Shown here one piece after another: positions 31,860 through 41,262 of a stretch of DNA of 59,517 bases. The notes beneath the pieces are model-generated. The model did no database searches, was not told the DNA's origin, and was given only the letters and a program-made list of their open reading frames with translations. Both the position numbers and the translations under genes were made by a program. Origin of the DNA: JAGQPD01 sp020426865 (GTDB lineage Bacteria > Planctomycetota > Planctomycetia > Pirellulales > Pirellulaceae); contig JAWKTN010000017.1 of NCBI GenBank assembly GCA_041399065.1, positions 1 to 59,517 of the forward strand, read 5' to 3'. Each line of letters starts with the position of its first letter. The stretch's first letter is position 1.

Positions 31860-34800
31860 ATGACGACTGACAAAAACCCACACGTGCATGTGATGGGAGA
31901 CATAGCCGAATTGCAGTTGATTCGCGAACATAACGAAGTTCCCGATCATTTTGACCCATCGCTCACTGCGTATCGTAGGGTTAGAGGCACTGTAACTAGG
32001 GTGCTACCCGGCGGAGCGTGGGCGCTAGCGGGTTATATGAGAGCTGGCTTAGGGGACGTCTTGAAGTGCGACGTGGAATGTTCGATTACGTGTCATGAGC
32101 TATCGTTCAACGGAGGGGATCACTGGCGTACGTCGATTGCGACGTCGCGGGAGCGCACGGTTCAGTCCCTGGACGACGTCGAAAAATGGACGATAAGCCA
32201 ACCAGGCGACCTTAAGCGTCGACGAATGGAGATTCCTGAGGAAATCGCAGATGGCGAGCAATATCGGTTCGACGTTCACAGCGATGGAGTCGCATGCACT
32301 CACGACTTTCTGCATGGAATGATAGATGCAAAGGTATCGGAGTTAGCAAATCCCAGTAGACGCGTAGCAGTTAAAGTGCATCCAATTGACGACTGGTTGC
32401 CGACGCTGAGTTTTTGCCCCAAAAGAAAAGCCGTACGGACTGCAATTCGACAACTCGCAAATATTCGGGTAGATCAGCACTGTGAGGAAGTCTGGGCGGA
32501 ACTAAAAGCAGATGAACGAGATCCATTGGTCGCATTCTTAAGTATTCCCGATACCGATGTATCACGCTGCGTATTGTTGCTGGATGCCGAATGGTGCAAA
32601 AACACTGAAGTGCCGCGCGACTGCGTGGGTTGGTGGTTCTTTAATGCTTGGCGAGATGACTGGTGTGTGTGGTTCTCAAAGTGTCTGATGCTCTGTGTTC
32701 CCAATCCACTAATTCAGCTATCCGCACACTGCGTGTTCTTGAATTTCGAACAGTTGCGGAGGCGAACCCGACGTGGCGGCAATGCGAAAGGCGCGACTAG
32801 GATACCCAGAGTATTTGGTCTTCCTATTCCCGCTTACCTTGGACGTATTTTCAACCCAAATATCCGACCGGCGACGGAACTCACATCGCCAACCGCGATT
32901 GTAACGGGGGTCCAGGACACCAATCAATTCGACTACGAAGACCGAAATGTGCCTCCAAGCTCTGTATGGCGAGTACGGGCACGTGATCAAACTACCGGCG
33001 AGCCGTTCCGACTGGACCAACCTCTCGGTTATGAGTTTCGTGACAACCCAAATTGGGCAAGCGACCAAGTTCATAAGAACAGGCTATTGGACAGCGCCAT
33101 ACGTGCTGGAGGAAAGAGAAAGAGTGCGGCAATTACCCAGGCTGTCGAGTCAGCGCTTCGCGATTGCTATTTACCCGGACGAATGGACCCCCAGTGGGTC
33201 CCCGACGAACTGCTGGAAAAGCAATTCCAACATCTTGCATTCATCGACCTAAATTTTGGCTTTCGAAAGTTCGGCGTTGACAACGGAATATTGTCGGAGA
33301 GCGAGTCAGTTGGAGAATTGGTGCGAACCAGATTTGCGGATCGCAACAACGACGATAGCGAAGTATTCTTTCCGGACTGGTGGTTTCCGCTTAAGAAATG
33401 GACGGATTATCAAGCAGAAAACAAATCGTGGCGTGAGTTGCGAGGTTGGATTATTGGAGTCGTTGGCCGCGAGCTCCCTCTGGCAGAGAATTCGAATGAG
33501 GTGTGGGATCGAAACGATCTGTGGGAGGTATTGCGAAGCACTGAGGATGCGGAATCGGGCGTTTGGTTCCGAGATCGCACAATCGTGATCGTTAGCTGTA
33601 ATTTACTGCGTGCTCACGGTGCAAGAATTAGCCGAAGGCTCTCATGGGAGCACACTGCCCTGGAATGCGTGAGGGAGCTTGAGTCGCTTGACCGGCTCAA
33701 GCCGCTAGTTGATTTCGCGCATTTGATCGTTCGAATAGGTTGTGTCGGCGCGGTTCATATATCTCGAGCAGAGGGAGACAGCAATGTCAAGAAGGTTCTC
33801 TTCTTCGATGCGACGGCGCGGCATGGCTTCCATCGCGATCCAGAGACACACGGACACGTTGTTGGTGCCAATTCAGTTTTCGCCACTTGCATAATGCGCA
33901 GTTTGTTGGGTGAAAAGAGGCTCTCGGACCAAGTGCTTCGGCAGGACGAATTAATTGGCCGAGGAATCGGATGGGCAATTGATGCTTCACAGAAACATTA
34001 TGACCACGGATATGGATTCCAATTCGATGAGGACGAACCGTATCGTTTTGATTATAAGTTCCCCAATGAGATATTGCTCAGTTTACACGAAGATGACCCA
34101 CAACGGCGAATTACGAAGCTTGACATACCAGTTAGGGCCGACTGGAAAATCACCGACAATGTACGGGAGAGTAACCTAGTTGAGGCGTCATTACGGTATT
34201 GCGTGATCGGAGGGGACGATGTTGCTGGGCGACCTGACACGGAGCGGCTGATTCGCCTGATGGATGGGTCGCCACCATTGTTTGCCCCCGTTGTTGCCTT
34301 CGGAAAACTGCTCGTCGTCGACCGTGATGAGATCGAAGGTTACCGCAGCATCCATCAACTTCTTCGAGATTACCTTGACGATAGCTCAAATGATAAGCCG
34401 ATTTCTCTTGCGGTTTTTGGCCCGCCAGGATCCGGGAAATCGTTTGGTGTCCGGCAAGTGGCCGAGACTTTGTTGTCATCAAGAAGTGGTCCCCCTGAAG
34501 TGTTCAATCTTGCGCAGTTCTCAGATCCCAACCAGTTGGGCGAGGCTTTTCTCAAGATACGCAGTCGCAAACCTGAAAACGTTCCACTGGCCTTTTTTGA
34601 TGAATTCGACAGCACGCTTGGAGGAACGCACCTTGGTTGGCTGAGATACTTTCTTGGTCCAATGGAGGATGGTGACTTTTTTGTGAACAAGTCGGTACAC
34701 AAGACCGGACGTGCTATTCTAGTATTTGCCGGCGGCACGAGCGAAAGCCTTGCGAGCTTCACGCGGCATGACAGTTCTGAAGAAGAAAGAGGGCGTTTTA

Positions 34801-35201
34801 CGAATGCCAAAGGGCCGGATTTCCTAAGTCGACTCAGCGGGAGCATTTCTGTGCTCGGTGTTAATCGGCGTGACGATACATCAGATAGTACATTTGTGTT
34901 GAGAAGAGCTGTCGTTATACGGAGTATTTTGGAGAATTTGGGGCTGATTGGACGTTCGCAAAGATCGCTCGTAGACCGTGATTTTCTTAGAAAATTGCTT
35001 GAGGTGGAACGTTTTCTTCATGGGTCACGGTCGGTTGAGAAAGTAATGAAAATGTGTATCGGTATGTCGGGTGTACTTCACCTTCCTCCGTCTGACCAGT
35101 TAAGGATGCACGTTAGTCCAAGCGACGTAAAAACACTGCTGGGAGAGGGCAGCCGAACTCGAGAGCAGTCCGCCCTTCTTGACATCGGGCGATTCGTGTA
35201 G
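31860..35201 (+). CDS. Large AAA+ ATPase protein, probable defence or stress cargo
   Basis: 1113 residues. The C-terminal AAA+ module has Walker A VFGPPGSGKSFGV near 853 and Walker B LAFFDEFDS near 910, followed by a sensor-like segment (ILVFAGGTSES). The ~830 residues before it have no family I can name; a block near 590-680 (IVIVSCNLLRAHGARISRRL, then HLIVRIGCVGAVHI) resembles sugar-kinase-like regions of some giant bacterial AAA+ proteins, but I am unsure. No membrane segment. It lies 181 bases before the DUF4365-TPR gene in the same direction, so they may form one system. Confidence 0.75.
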   Translation: MTTDKNPHVHVMGDIAELQLIREHNEVPDHFDPSLTAYRRVRGTVTRVLPGGAWALAGYMRAGLGDVLKCDVECSITCHELSFNGGDHWRTSIATSRERTVQSLDDVEKWTISQPGDLKRRRMEIPEEIADGEQYRFDVHSDGVACTHDFLHGMIDAKVSELANPSRRVAVKVHPIDDWLPTLSFCPKRKAVRTAIRQLANIRVDQHCEEVWAELKADERDPLVAFLSIPDTDVSRCVLLLDAEWCKNTEVPRDCVGWWFFNAWRDDWCVWFSKCLMLCVPNPLIQLSAHCVFLNFEQLRRRTRRGGNAKGATRIPRVFGLPIPAYLGRIFNPNIRPATELTSPTAIVTGVQDTNQFDYEDRNVPPSSVWRVRARDQTTGEPFRLDQPLGYEFRDNPNWASDQVHKNRLLDSAIRAGGKRKSAAITQAVESALRDCYLPGRMDPQWVPDELLEKQFQHLAFIDLNFGFRKFGVDNGILSESESVGELVRTRFADRNNDDSEVFFPDWWFPLKKWTDYQAENKSWRELRGWIIGVVGRELPLAENSNEVWDRNDLWEVLRSTEDAESGVWFRDRTIVIVSCNLLRAHGARISRRLSWEHTALECVRELESLDRLKPLVDFAHLIVRIGCVGAVHISRAEGDSNVKKVLFFDATARHGFHRDPETHGHVVGANSVFATCIMRSLLGEKRLSDQVLRQDELIGRGIGWAIDASQKHYDHGYGFQFDEDEPYRFDYKFPNEILLSLHEDDPQRRITKLDIPVRADWKITDNVRESNLVEASLRYCVIGGDDVAGRPDTERLIRLMDGSPPLFAPVVAFGKLLVVDRDEIEGYRSIHQLLRDYLDDSSNDKPISLAVFGPPGSGKSFGVRQVAETLLSSRSGPPEVFNLAQFSDPNQLGEAFLKIRSRKPENVPLAFFDEFDSTLGGTHLGWLRYFLGPMEDGDFFVNKSVHKTGRAILVFAGGTSESLASFTRHDSSEEERGRFTNAKGPDFLSRLSGSISVLGVNRRDDTSDSTFVLRRAVVIRSILENLGLIGRSQRSLVDRDFLRKLLEVERFLHGSRSVEKVMKMCIGMSGVLHLPPSDQLRMHVSPSDVKTLLGEGSRTREQSALLDIGRFV

Positions 35202-35382
35202 GAGGCGACGATAGGATGACAACGAGAATTGGCGTTGCGTTCAGTATTGAACGGTGCTCCAACTTAATGGCTAGTCGATCGATTGGGTTTGGCGCCACAA
35301 TGCGTGGTACGCTCGGTCCTGGTATAGTCAATCGCGGATGACTTGACGAAGCCCCATCACGGTTACCTGACTGAGCACTGCA

Positions 35383-37326
35383 GTGTCGCTGAATGACTTT
35401 CCAATTCGAGATAGTAACAGCGACCTTGCGGAACAGGCGGAGGCTGCGTTCGAAGACGCGATAGTTAAAGCACGACAATTCGTCGTACAGCAACGGGATC
35501 GGCGTGACTACGGGACAGACTTTCAGATCGAAGCCAAAGATTCTGGTGGCATGACCAACTTCGGCGTGCACGCACAGATCAAGGGAACCGACAAAGCACC
35601 GAACAAAGACAGCTCGATCAGCATTTCTGTCGCTCGGACCAACCTGAACTACATGCTGTCGCAGCCGAACTCAATCTACGTGTGCTACAACTCTACCAGG
35701 CGAGCGCTACTTGTCCGTTCCGCCGAAGATGTTTTTCGAGACGCTGAGCATGAAGGCGAAGGATGGCGGAGCCAGGACCGCGTGACGATCCGCTTCCGCA
35801 TGCCGTTCGACGCGGAGTTTCAATCGGGCCTTCGTGCAAGGACCGTCGCAGCGTCGACTGTGAATCGGGACCATCGGTTACGTTGGGTGGTGACGCCTCC
35901 CGACCATTTTCCAGAAGAGGTTGCGACAACCATCCCCACGATCATCGTTCCAGAGTCGCCCGTCGACGCCCTCGACGCGCTGATTTCACTTTATGAGCGC
36001 GGACAGGATGACGTGATTTCCAAGGCGTTCGAACAGTTTTCCGCTTGCTTCGGAGCACATGATCATAGGCTAACCTATGCATATCTCTCCGAGATCAACC
36101 TGGCGATGCGAGGCAATCGCTTCAACCGCGAGCGCGTGTGCGCGGCGATTGATTTCGTCGAGAAAACGCGGCCGGACGATTGCGCAGACGCGCTGTACTG
36201 CCGCGCAAACGGTCACAGTGCGCTAGGCCAGATCAATGAAGCAAAACGACTGTACCGGGAGGCAATTCGAAAAGCCTCCGACGATAACCCTCATTTGGTG
36301 GCGCAGTGCTGGAAGAATCTGGGCTCCGAGCTCGAACGGGAAGAAGTTCACGCCGAGGCCCGTCAGTGCTACGAGCGAGCGATTGCGCTGTCTCCGGATT
36401 TGATGGAGGCCCATATGGCATTGGCCATGTCTCATCGGGATGCCGCCAATCTGGAAACGGCTCTGTCCCATTTCGATCAAGTCGTCTGGGCGGACAACGA
36501 CATCGCTCCCACGCTAGCAGCACGAGGACATCGACTAGAGGTGTACTTTCGCCTGGGGATGGATAACAAGGCGTTCGACGAGATCGCGGTGCTCATGCCG
36601 CATGGCGACCGACATCCTTGGATACTCGATTGGTGTGGTATGCTGGTCTACAACTACGCGAGGACCACTGACTCGTCCATTTTAGAAGCGATTCGCTTTT
36701 GGGAGGCATATAGGCGGATGCGGCCAAGGGATCGACGTGGTCAGCAGGAGCGTCTGCTCTGCTTGGCATATGCCAAGATGCATGGGCAGACCGTGGCCAT
36801 CGACTACGGGGGATATGTTCGCGAAGTGTCGGCCTGTCTTGCGATTGATTCGACAGACGCCGCGCACATGTGGGATCGCGCAGGCCACTGGGCTCAGGTG
36901 GACGAGGATTGGGAGCAGGCCGAACAGCAATACCGGAAGGCGTATTCATTGGAGCCCGAGCGTTTCGGGTACTGTCTGGGAACGGCCCTCAACTTTCTCA
37001 AACGCTTCGAGGAAGCGTTGCCAATCCTTCTGGACCAGGCAACAACCCACCACCCCGACGCGCTTAGCTGGTTCCAGGTCGCCATTGCCCAAGAGGGCGT
37101 TGGGAACATTGAGGGCTGCAAGGACTCCTACCGGCGGGCGCTCAATTTGGATCCAGAGTACGAGTTCGCGATGTTCAACCTTGGCGGAATTTACTGGAAT
37201 CATGGTCCGAGGGGGGAAGCAATCCGTGTTTGGAGCGATGCGTTACGGCGATTCCCTTCCCATCCGCTAAGTGAGAAACTCCGGCGGGAATACTCAGAAA
37301 TATTCGGCGAAAATGAACGCAAGTAA
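35383..37326 (+). CDS. DUF4365 nuclease-like domain fused to TPR repeats
   Basis: 647 residues from a GTG start. The N-terminal ~150 residues are DUF4365-like with a PD-(D/E)XK-type core: RDYGTDFQIEAKD (42-53) and VHAQIKGTD (62-70). From ~200 to the end come about ten tetratricopeptide repeats (for example AQCWKNLGSELEREEVHAEA, RQCYERAIALSP). DUF4365 domains appear as effectors in defence loci, where TPRs sense partners. It directly follows the AAA+ gene; a sensor/ATPase plus nuclease pair is plausible (inference). Confidence 0.85.
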   Translation: MSLNDFPIRDSNSDLAEQAEAAFEDAIVKARQFVVQQRDRRDYGTDFQIEAKDSGGMTNFGVHAQIKGTDKAPNKDSSISISVARTNLNYMLSQPNSIYVCYNSTRRALLVRSAEDVFRDAEHEGEGWRSQDRVTIRFRMPFDAEFQSGLRARTVAASTVNRDHRLRWVVTPPDHFPEEVATTIPTIIVPESPVDALDALISLYERGQDDVISKAFEQFSACFGAHDHRLTYAYLSEINLAMRGNRFNRERVCAAIDFVEKTRPDDCADALYCRANGHSALGQINEAKRLYREAIRKASDDNPHLVAQCWKNLGSELEREEVHAEARQCYERAIALSPDLMEAHMALAMSHRDAANLETALSHFDQVVWADNDIAPTLAARGHRLEVYFRLGMDNKAFDEIAVLMPHGDRHPWILDWCGMLVYNYARTTDSSILEAIRFWEAYRRMRPRDRRGQQERLLCLAYAKMHGQTVAIDYGGYVREVSACLAIDSTDAAHMWDRAGHWAQVDEDWEQAEQQYRKAYSLEPERFGYCLGTALNFLKRFEEALPILLDQATTHHPDALSWFQVAIAQEGVGNIEGCKDSYRRALNLDPEYEFAMFNLGGIYWNHGPRGEAIRVWSDALRRFPSHPLSEKLRREYSEIFGENERK

Positions 37327-37569
37327 CAACAACGCACATCGGTCCGACATCACGCCTAAACGCGTGAGTTGGGGTTGGCGTAGGTCGATTATCACACCCA
37401 TTTCGCAGCCTCGATCGAAAAGACCGACGCACTTTCGTGCTCTGTCTTTTTGTGTTCGGAGTGAAACTCCGACACATGAAAGGCCGCCTGGTTTAGCGGT
37501 TCGATACGGCGGTGACTTACTGGCGAAATGTGGCATCGACCGTGGATCACGGCGTGATGTCGGACCAAA

Positions 37570-37986
37570 CTAGTGCCTCGCGTTGCGTTCAGAAGTGTTG
37601 ACGTTCTCGGTGGACCGAGCAAACAGATCGTATTGCTTCCGTATCGATGGCGGGACTTGGGCGATGGCCACTTCTGACATGCCAACAGTCAGACGCCGGC
37701 CGGTGTCGGTGACGACACCGGCGGCACACAGAGCATCGAGCATCCCTTCGTTTTCACCGTAGTCCTTTACATAGATAAAACCTGGCGTCGGCGGATGTGC
37801 TGGTACTGCCACAGTCGCACGGGCAATCTGGTCATTCTCGTCAAGGTCAACCAGCGTAAGACACAACGAACCGTCGGCAAAACGGTCCATCAACAGTTGA
37901 CACCGAAATCCCTGAAAGTCGACTTCGAGGTTCTCGCCCGACTCGTTCTTGAGGATTCGATTTGTAAACTTGTCCTGCCACTTCAT
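37570..37986 (-). CDS. Hypothetical plasmid protein
   Basis: 138 residues from ATG 37986 (MKWQDKFTNRILKNESGENL). The frame continues to 38061 but the prefix looks non-coding. It contains strands around LCLTLVDLDENDQIARATVA and a helix near the end. It is divergent from the second relaxase, separated by 240 bases that may contain oriT, a frequent position for auxiliary transfer proteins. Family not recognised. Confidence 0.65.
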   Translation of the reverse strand: MKWQDKFTNRILKNESGENLEVDFQGFRCQLLMDRFADGSLCLTLVDLDENDQIARATVAVPAHPPTPGFIYVKDYGENEGMLDALCAAGVVTDTGRRLTVGMSEVAIAQVPPSIRKQYDLFARSTENVNTSERNARH

Positions 37987-38180
37987 GGGAGGTGTAATGG
38001 CACAACATAGGGTTAGTGTCAATAGAATTGCCGGAGTCTCGGTTTCGGCGGGGCACTTCACGTGGACTTATCTGATGATCTTAATTCGGCGCTGCGAAAC
38101 CCTGACAACATTGGCAGCGCACTGTCACAATACTGTAACAATTCTCTGATTGCGCTTTGAGTGGCGTAGCATTACACAAT

Positions 38181-38214
38181 ATGTAGTTGGCCGTTCGGCC
38201 TTTCGCTCCTACAT
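38181..38214. promoter_or_regulatory. Nested inverted repeat upstream of the second relaxase
   Basis: ATGTAG (38181-38186) pairs with CTACAT (38209-38214) and encloses a GGCC-GTTC-GGCC hairpin at 38189-38200. It ends 12 bases before the relaxase ATG. MobF oriT regions commonly contain inverted repeats next to the relaxase gene; autoregulation is the alternative. Confidence 0.45.
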
Positions 38215-38226
38215 GTTGATTCTTCT

Positions 38227-40842
38227 ATGCTACGCATCATCCAGAACCGTGCCGCTACGTCCGCCAAGAGCTATTACAGCCATGGCGACTATTTGAGCGA
38301 AGGCCAGGAGCAGATTGGCACTTGGGGCGGAAAGGGCGCGGCCTTATTGGGACTGTCGGGTACTGTGGAGAAGGACCAGTTCGATCGGTTGTGTGACAAT
38401 CTCCATCCCATTGCTGGTAAACAGCTTACGCCACGCATACGTGAAGATAGTACCGTCGGGTATGACTTCAATTTTCATGCCCCGAAAAGCGTCAGTATGG
38501 CGTGTGAGTTACTTGGCGACCATCGGATCCTTGACGCGTTTATCGAGAGTGTCGATGAAACAATGCAGGAAATCGAACCAGACATGAAGACGCGGGTACG
38601 CAAAGGTGGTGCAAACGGTGAACGTCCGACCGGCAATATGGCATATGCGACATTCATTCACCACACCGCGCGGCCGGTGGCGGGAGTACCCGACATGCAC
38701 CTTCACGCGCACTGCTTTGTATTCAATTGTACGTATGACGCGCAGGAGGCATCATGGAAGGCTGGTCAGTTTCGGGATATTAAGCGGGACGCACCTTATT
38801 TCGAGGCGGCTTTCCATGCGAGATTGGCCAAGCGACTGGCTGAACTCGGCTATGTCATTGAACGAAAAGGAAAACACTGGGAGCTGGCGGGTATCTCGGA
38901 TGAGACAAAAGAGAAGTTTTGTCGCCGGCGGCAGCTCATTGACGACGTTGCCGAGGAGGAGGGCATATTGAACCCTAAAGAAAAAGAAAAGCTTGCCGCA
39001 AAAACAAGGGAAGCCAAGCAAACAGCGCATTCGATGCATGAGCTGCGGCAGATCTGGCGAAGCTGGTTGACCAACGACGAGTCCGCAGAATTGTCCCGGC
39101 TCGGCAAGCAAAAGGAACAACCGACAGAGCAGATTTCCGCTTTATACGCTGTGCGCCATGCCGTCGGCCATAGCTTCGAACGGGCATCAGTAGTGCCCCT
39201 TCGTAGCGTGGCAGCCGAGGCGTTACGTCGAGGACTGGGAAGCGTCGATGTAGATACGGTATGGCAACGGATCGACCACTCCAACATCGTACAGCGTAAC
39301 TGGCGGGGGCGGTTGATGGCCACGACGCAGGAAGTGATGGATGAAGAACGAGCAATTGTCGAATACGCGCGTCATGGCAAATCGTCAGCTGAGGCTTTGA
39401 ACGATCATTGGCAGATCATACGGGATTGGCTCAATAGCGAACAACGCGATGCGATTCAACACATCGTCAATTCGAAAGACAGCGTGATTTTGTTGCGCGG
39501 TGGCGCTGGGACAGGAAAAACAAGTCTAATGGTTGAGGCTTGCGAAGCGATTGAGGCAGGGGGGCATACCGTCATGACTTTTGCGCCGTCGGCCGAGGCA
39601 AGCCGAGGCGTATTGCAGTCGGAAGGATTCAGCGGCGCAACCACTGTGGCTGAACTGCTGGTGAACGATAAGCTACAGGAATCTCTCCACAACGCTGTCA
39701 TCTGGATTGACGAGGCGGGGTTGCTGGGCAACAGAGCCATGAGGCGACTCTTCGAGCTTGGACACCGGCTCAACGCTCGCATTATTCTTTCAGGCGATAC
39801 CAAACAACATTCTAGCGTCGAGCGAGGTGGCGGTCTCAAGCTATTGGAGCAGGAAGCGGGACTCAAGTCATGCGAGACGACGAATATTCAGCGACAAAGG
39901 GCTCGATACCGAGATGCCATTGGCGCGATTGCCGCCGGGGATGTGGAACGGGGCTATACGATATTCGATGAGCTGGGATGGATCCACGAAATCGCTGGCG
40001 GCGATCGCCTTAAAAGAATCGCCGATGACTATGTGCATTCGGTGAAGAGAAAGTGGGACACGCTGGTTGTGTCCCCAACGAACCGGGAAGCCGAGGAGGT
40101 AACAGGGAGCATACGCGATGCGCTAAGAGCGGCTCATCGATTGGGTGTCGACGACCAGCCATTGATGATATTGCGACCACGGCATCTAACCGAAGCCGAG
40201 CGTCGGGATAGAACAAACTACCGTCAAGGCGACGTGATTGTCTTTCAACAAAACGCCAAGGGTCACAAGAAGGGCGAACGCATCATCGTACTAGGTGCAC
40301 CATCGGATGAGCTTCTCAGCCACGCCGATCGCTTTCAGGTGTATTCCAGCGGCTCACTACCTCTGGCCGCTCATGACCGCATCCGTATCACCGCCAATGG
40401 TACCACGCTGGATGGCAAACATCGTCTTAACAACGGCGCTATCTATGAGGTTGGAGGCTTCACGAGGCAAGGGGATATTCGGCTAACCAATGGTTGGATC
40501 GTATCCGCGCATTACGGTCACCTAACGCATGGCTATGTGAGCACGAGCCATTCGTCACAGGGCAAGACGGTGGACCACGTGATCATCGCCGAATCTCAGG
40601 CATCCTTTCCGGCAGCGGGGGCTGAGCAATTCTATGTTAGTGCGAGTAGGGGACGTCGCAAGGTCACTGTTTACACGGACGACAAGGTCGATCTACTTGA
40701 CGCAGTAAGCACATACCGGCCCAAATTGTCCGCCAGTGAACTAACGGATGCGCTGACACACCGGAAACGACAGCATGAATGGCTGTTAGCCGCGAGAACC
40801 GCGGCTAATAGTCAGAAGCAACAGGTAGCCCATGCGTGGTAG
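38227..40842 (+). CDS. MobF (TrwC/TraI-type) relaxase-helicase, complete
   Basis: 871 residues. N-terminal tyrosines SYYSHGDY (15-22); relaxase metal site near 154 (VPDMHLHAHCFVFN); helicase with RGGAGTGKTSLM near 424, VIWIDEAGLLG, and a late motif SHSSQGKTVDHVI near 780. It should nick oriT and unwind the transferred strand. It is complete and near the length of TrwC. No Shine-Dalgarno is visible. With the relaxase at 1-1992 the window holds two MobF enzymes. Confidence 0.95.
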   Translation: MLRIIQNRAATSAKSYYSHGDYLSEGQEQIGTWGGKGAALLGLSGTVEKDQFDRLCDNLHPIAGKQLTPRIREDSTVGYDFNFHAPKSVSMACELLGDHRILDAFIESVDETMQEIEPDMKTRVRKGGANGERPTGNMAYATFIHHTARPVAGVPDMHLHAHCFVFNCTYDAQEASWKAGQFRDIKRDAPYFEAAFHARLAKRLAELGYVIERKGKHWELAGISDETKEKFCRRRQLIDDVAEEEGILNPKEKEKLAAKTREAKQTAHSMHELRQIWRSWLTNDESAELSRLGKQKEQPTEQISALYAVRHAVGHSFERASVVPLRSVAAEALRRGLGSVDVDTVWQRIDHSNIVQRNWRGRLMATTQEVMDEERAIVEYARHGKSSAEALNDHWQIIRDWLNSEQRDAIQHIVNSKDSVILLRGGAGTGKTSLMVEACEAIEAGGHTVMTFAPSAEASRGVLQSEGFSGATTVAELLVNDKLQESLHNAVIWIDEAGLLGNRAMRRLFELGHRLNARIILSGDTKQHSSVERGGGLKLLEQEAGLKSCETTNIQRQRARYRDAIGAIAAGDVERGYTIFDELGWIHEIAGGDRLKRIADDYVHSVKRKWDTLVVSPTNREAEEVTGSIRDALRAAHRLGVDDQPLMILRPRHLTEAERRDRTNYRQGDVIVFQQNAKGHKKGERIIVLGAPSDELLSHADRFQVYSSGSLPLAAHDRIRITANGTTLDGKHRLNNGAIYEVGGFTRQGDIRLTNGWIVSAHYGHLTHGYVSTSHSSQGKTVDHVIIAESQASFPAAGAEQFYVSASRGRRKVTVYTDDKVDLLDAVSTYRPKLSASELTDALTHRKRQHEWLLAARTAANSQKQQVAHAW

Positions 40843-41215
40843 TGTACAACCCTTCGAGCGTATGGCAGGTAGCCGACCTGGCGCGGATGAAGCTGACGAG
40901 TACCGAGCATTCGCCTTTGGACGTGTTGGTATTCGTCCACAAATGACACTTGTCGTCCGGCGGTCAACGGGCGAGTTCGAAGGGTTTGCCTATGCGGAGT
41001 TTAGCGGCATCTCCGGCATTAATGAGGATAATGGGTTCGTCGTCCGCTTCGGGCCACGCCTGGTAGCCATCGAAGGCAAGAATCTCAAGCGGCTCTTTGG
41101 TTACGTGTGCAACTTTCGAGCGGCGGAAATACTTGAAGCAAGTGGATCTGCTGCGTTGAAAATCCCGGAGGACGAACCGGTAGTGTGGAACGCAAGCTGG
41201 ACAAAGCTGGTTTAA
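40832..41215 (+). CDS. Small protein coupled to the relaxase
   Basis: 127 residues; its ATG lies 11 bases inside the relaxase end, so it is translationally coupled. Central strands (MTLVVRRSTGEFEGFAYAEF, FVVRFGPRLVAIEGKNLKRL) suggest a small beta-rich fold; a helix follows (RLFGYVCNFRAAEIL). No family recognised; the position suggests an accessory in DNA transfer. Confidence 0.7.
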   Translation: MRGSVQPFERMAGSRPGADEADEYRAFAFGRVGIRPQMTLVVRRSTGEFEGFAYAEFSGISGINEDNGFVVRFGPRLVAIEGKNLKRLFGYVCNFRAAEILEASGSAALKIPEDEPVVWNASWTKLV

Positions 41216-41262
41216 GGTCGTCGTTGATGATCCATCAAAACAACAGCAAGGGCGTGGGCATT

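Noticed and set aside
38062..38226. Riboswitch or tRNA in the divergent spacer before the second relaxase
   Set aside because: Only short inverted repeats are visible; no cloverleaf or known riboswitch core.
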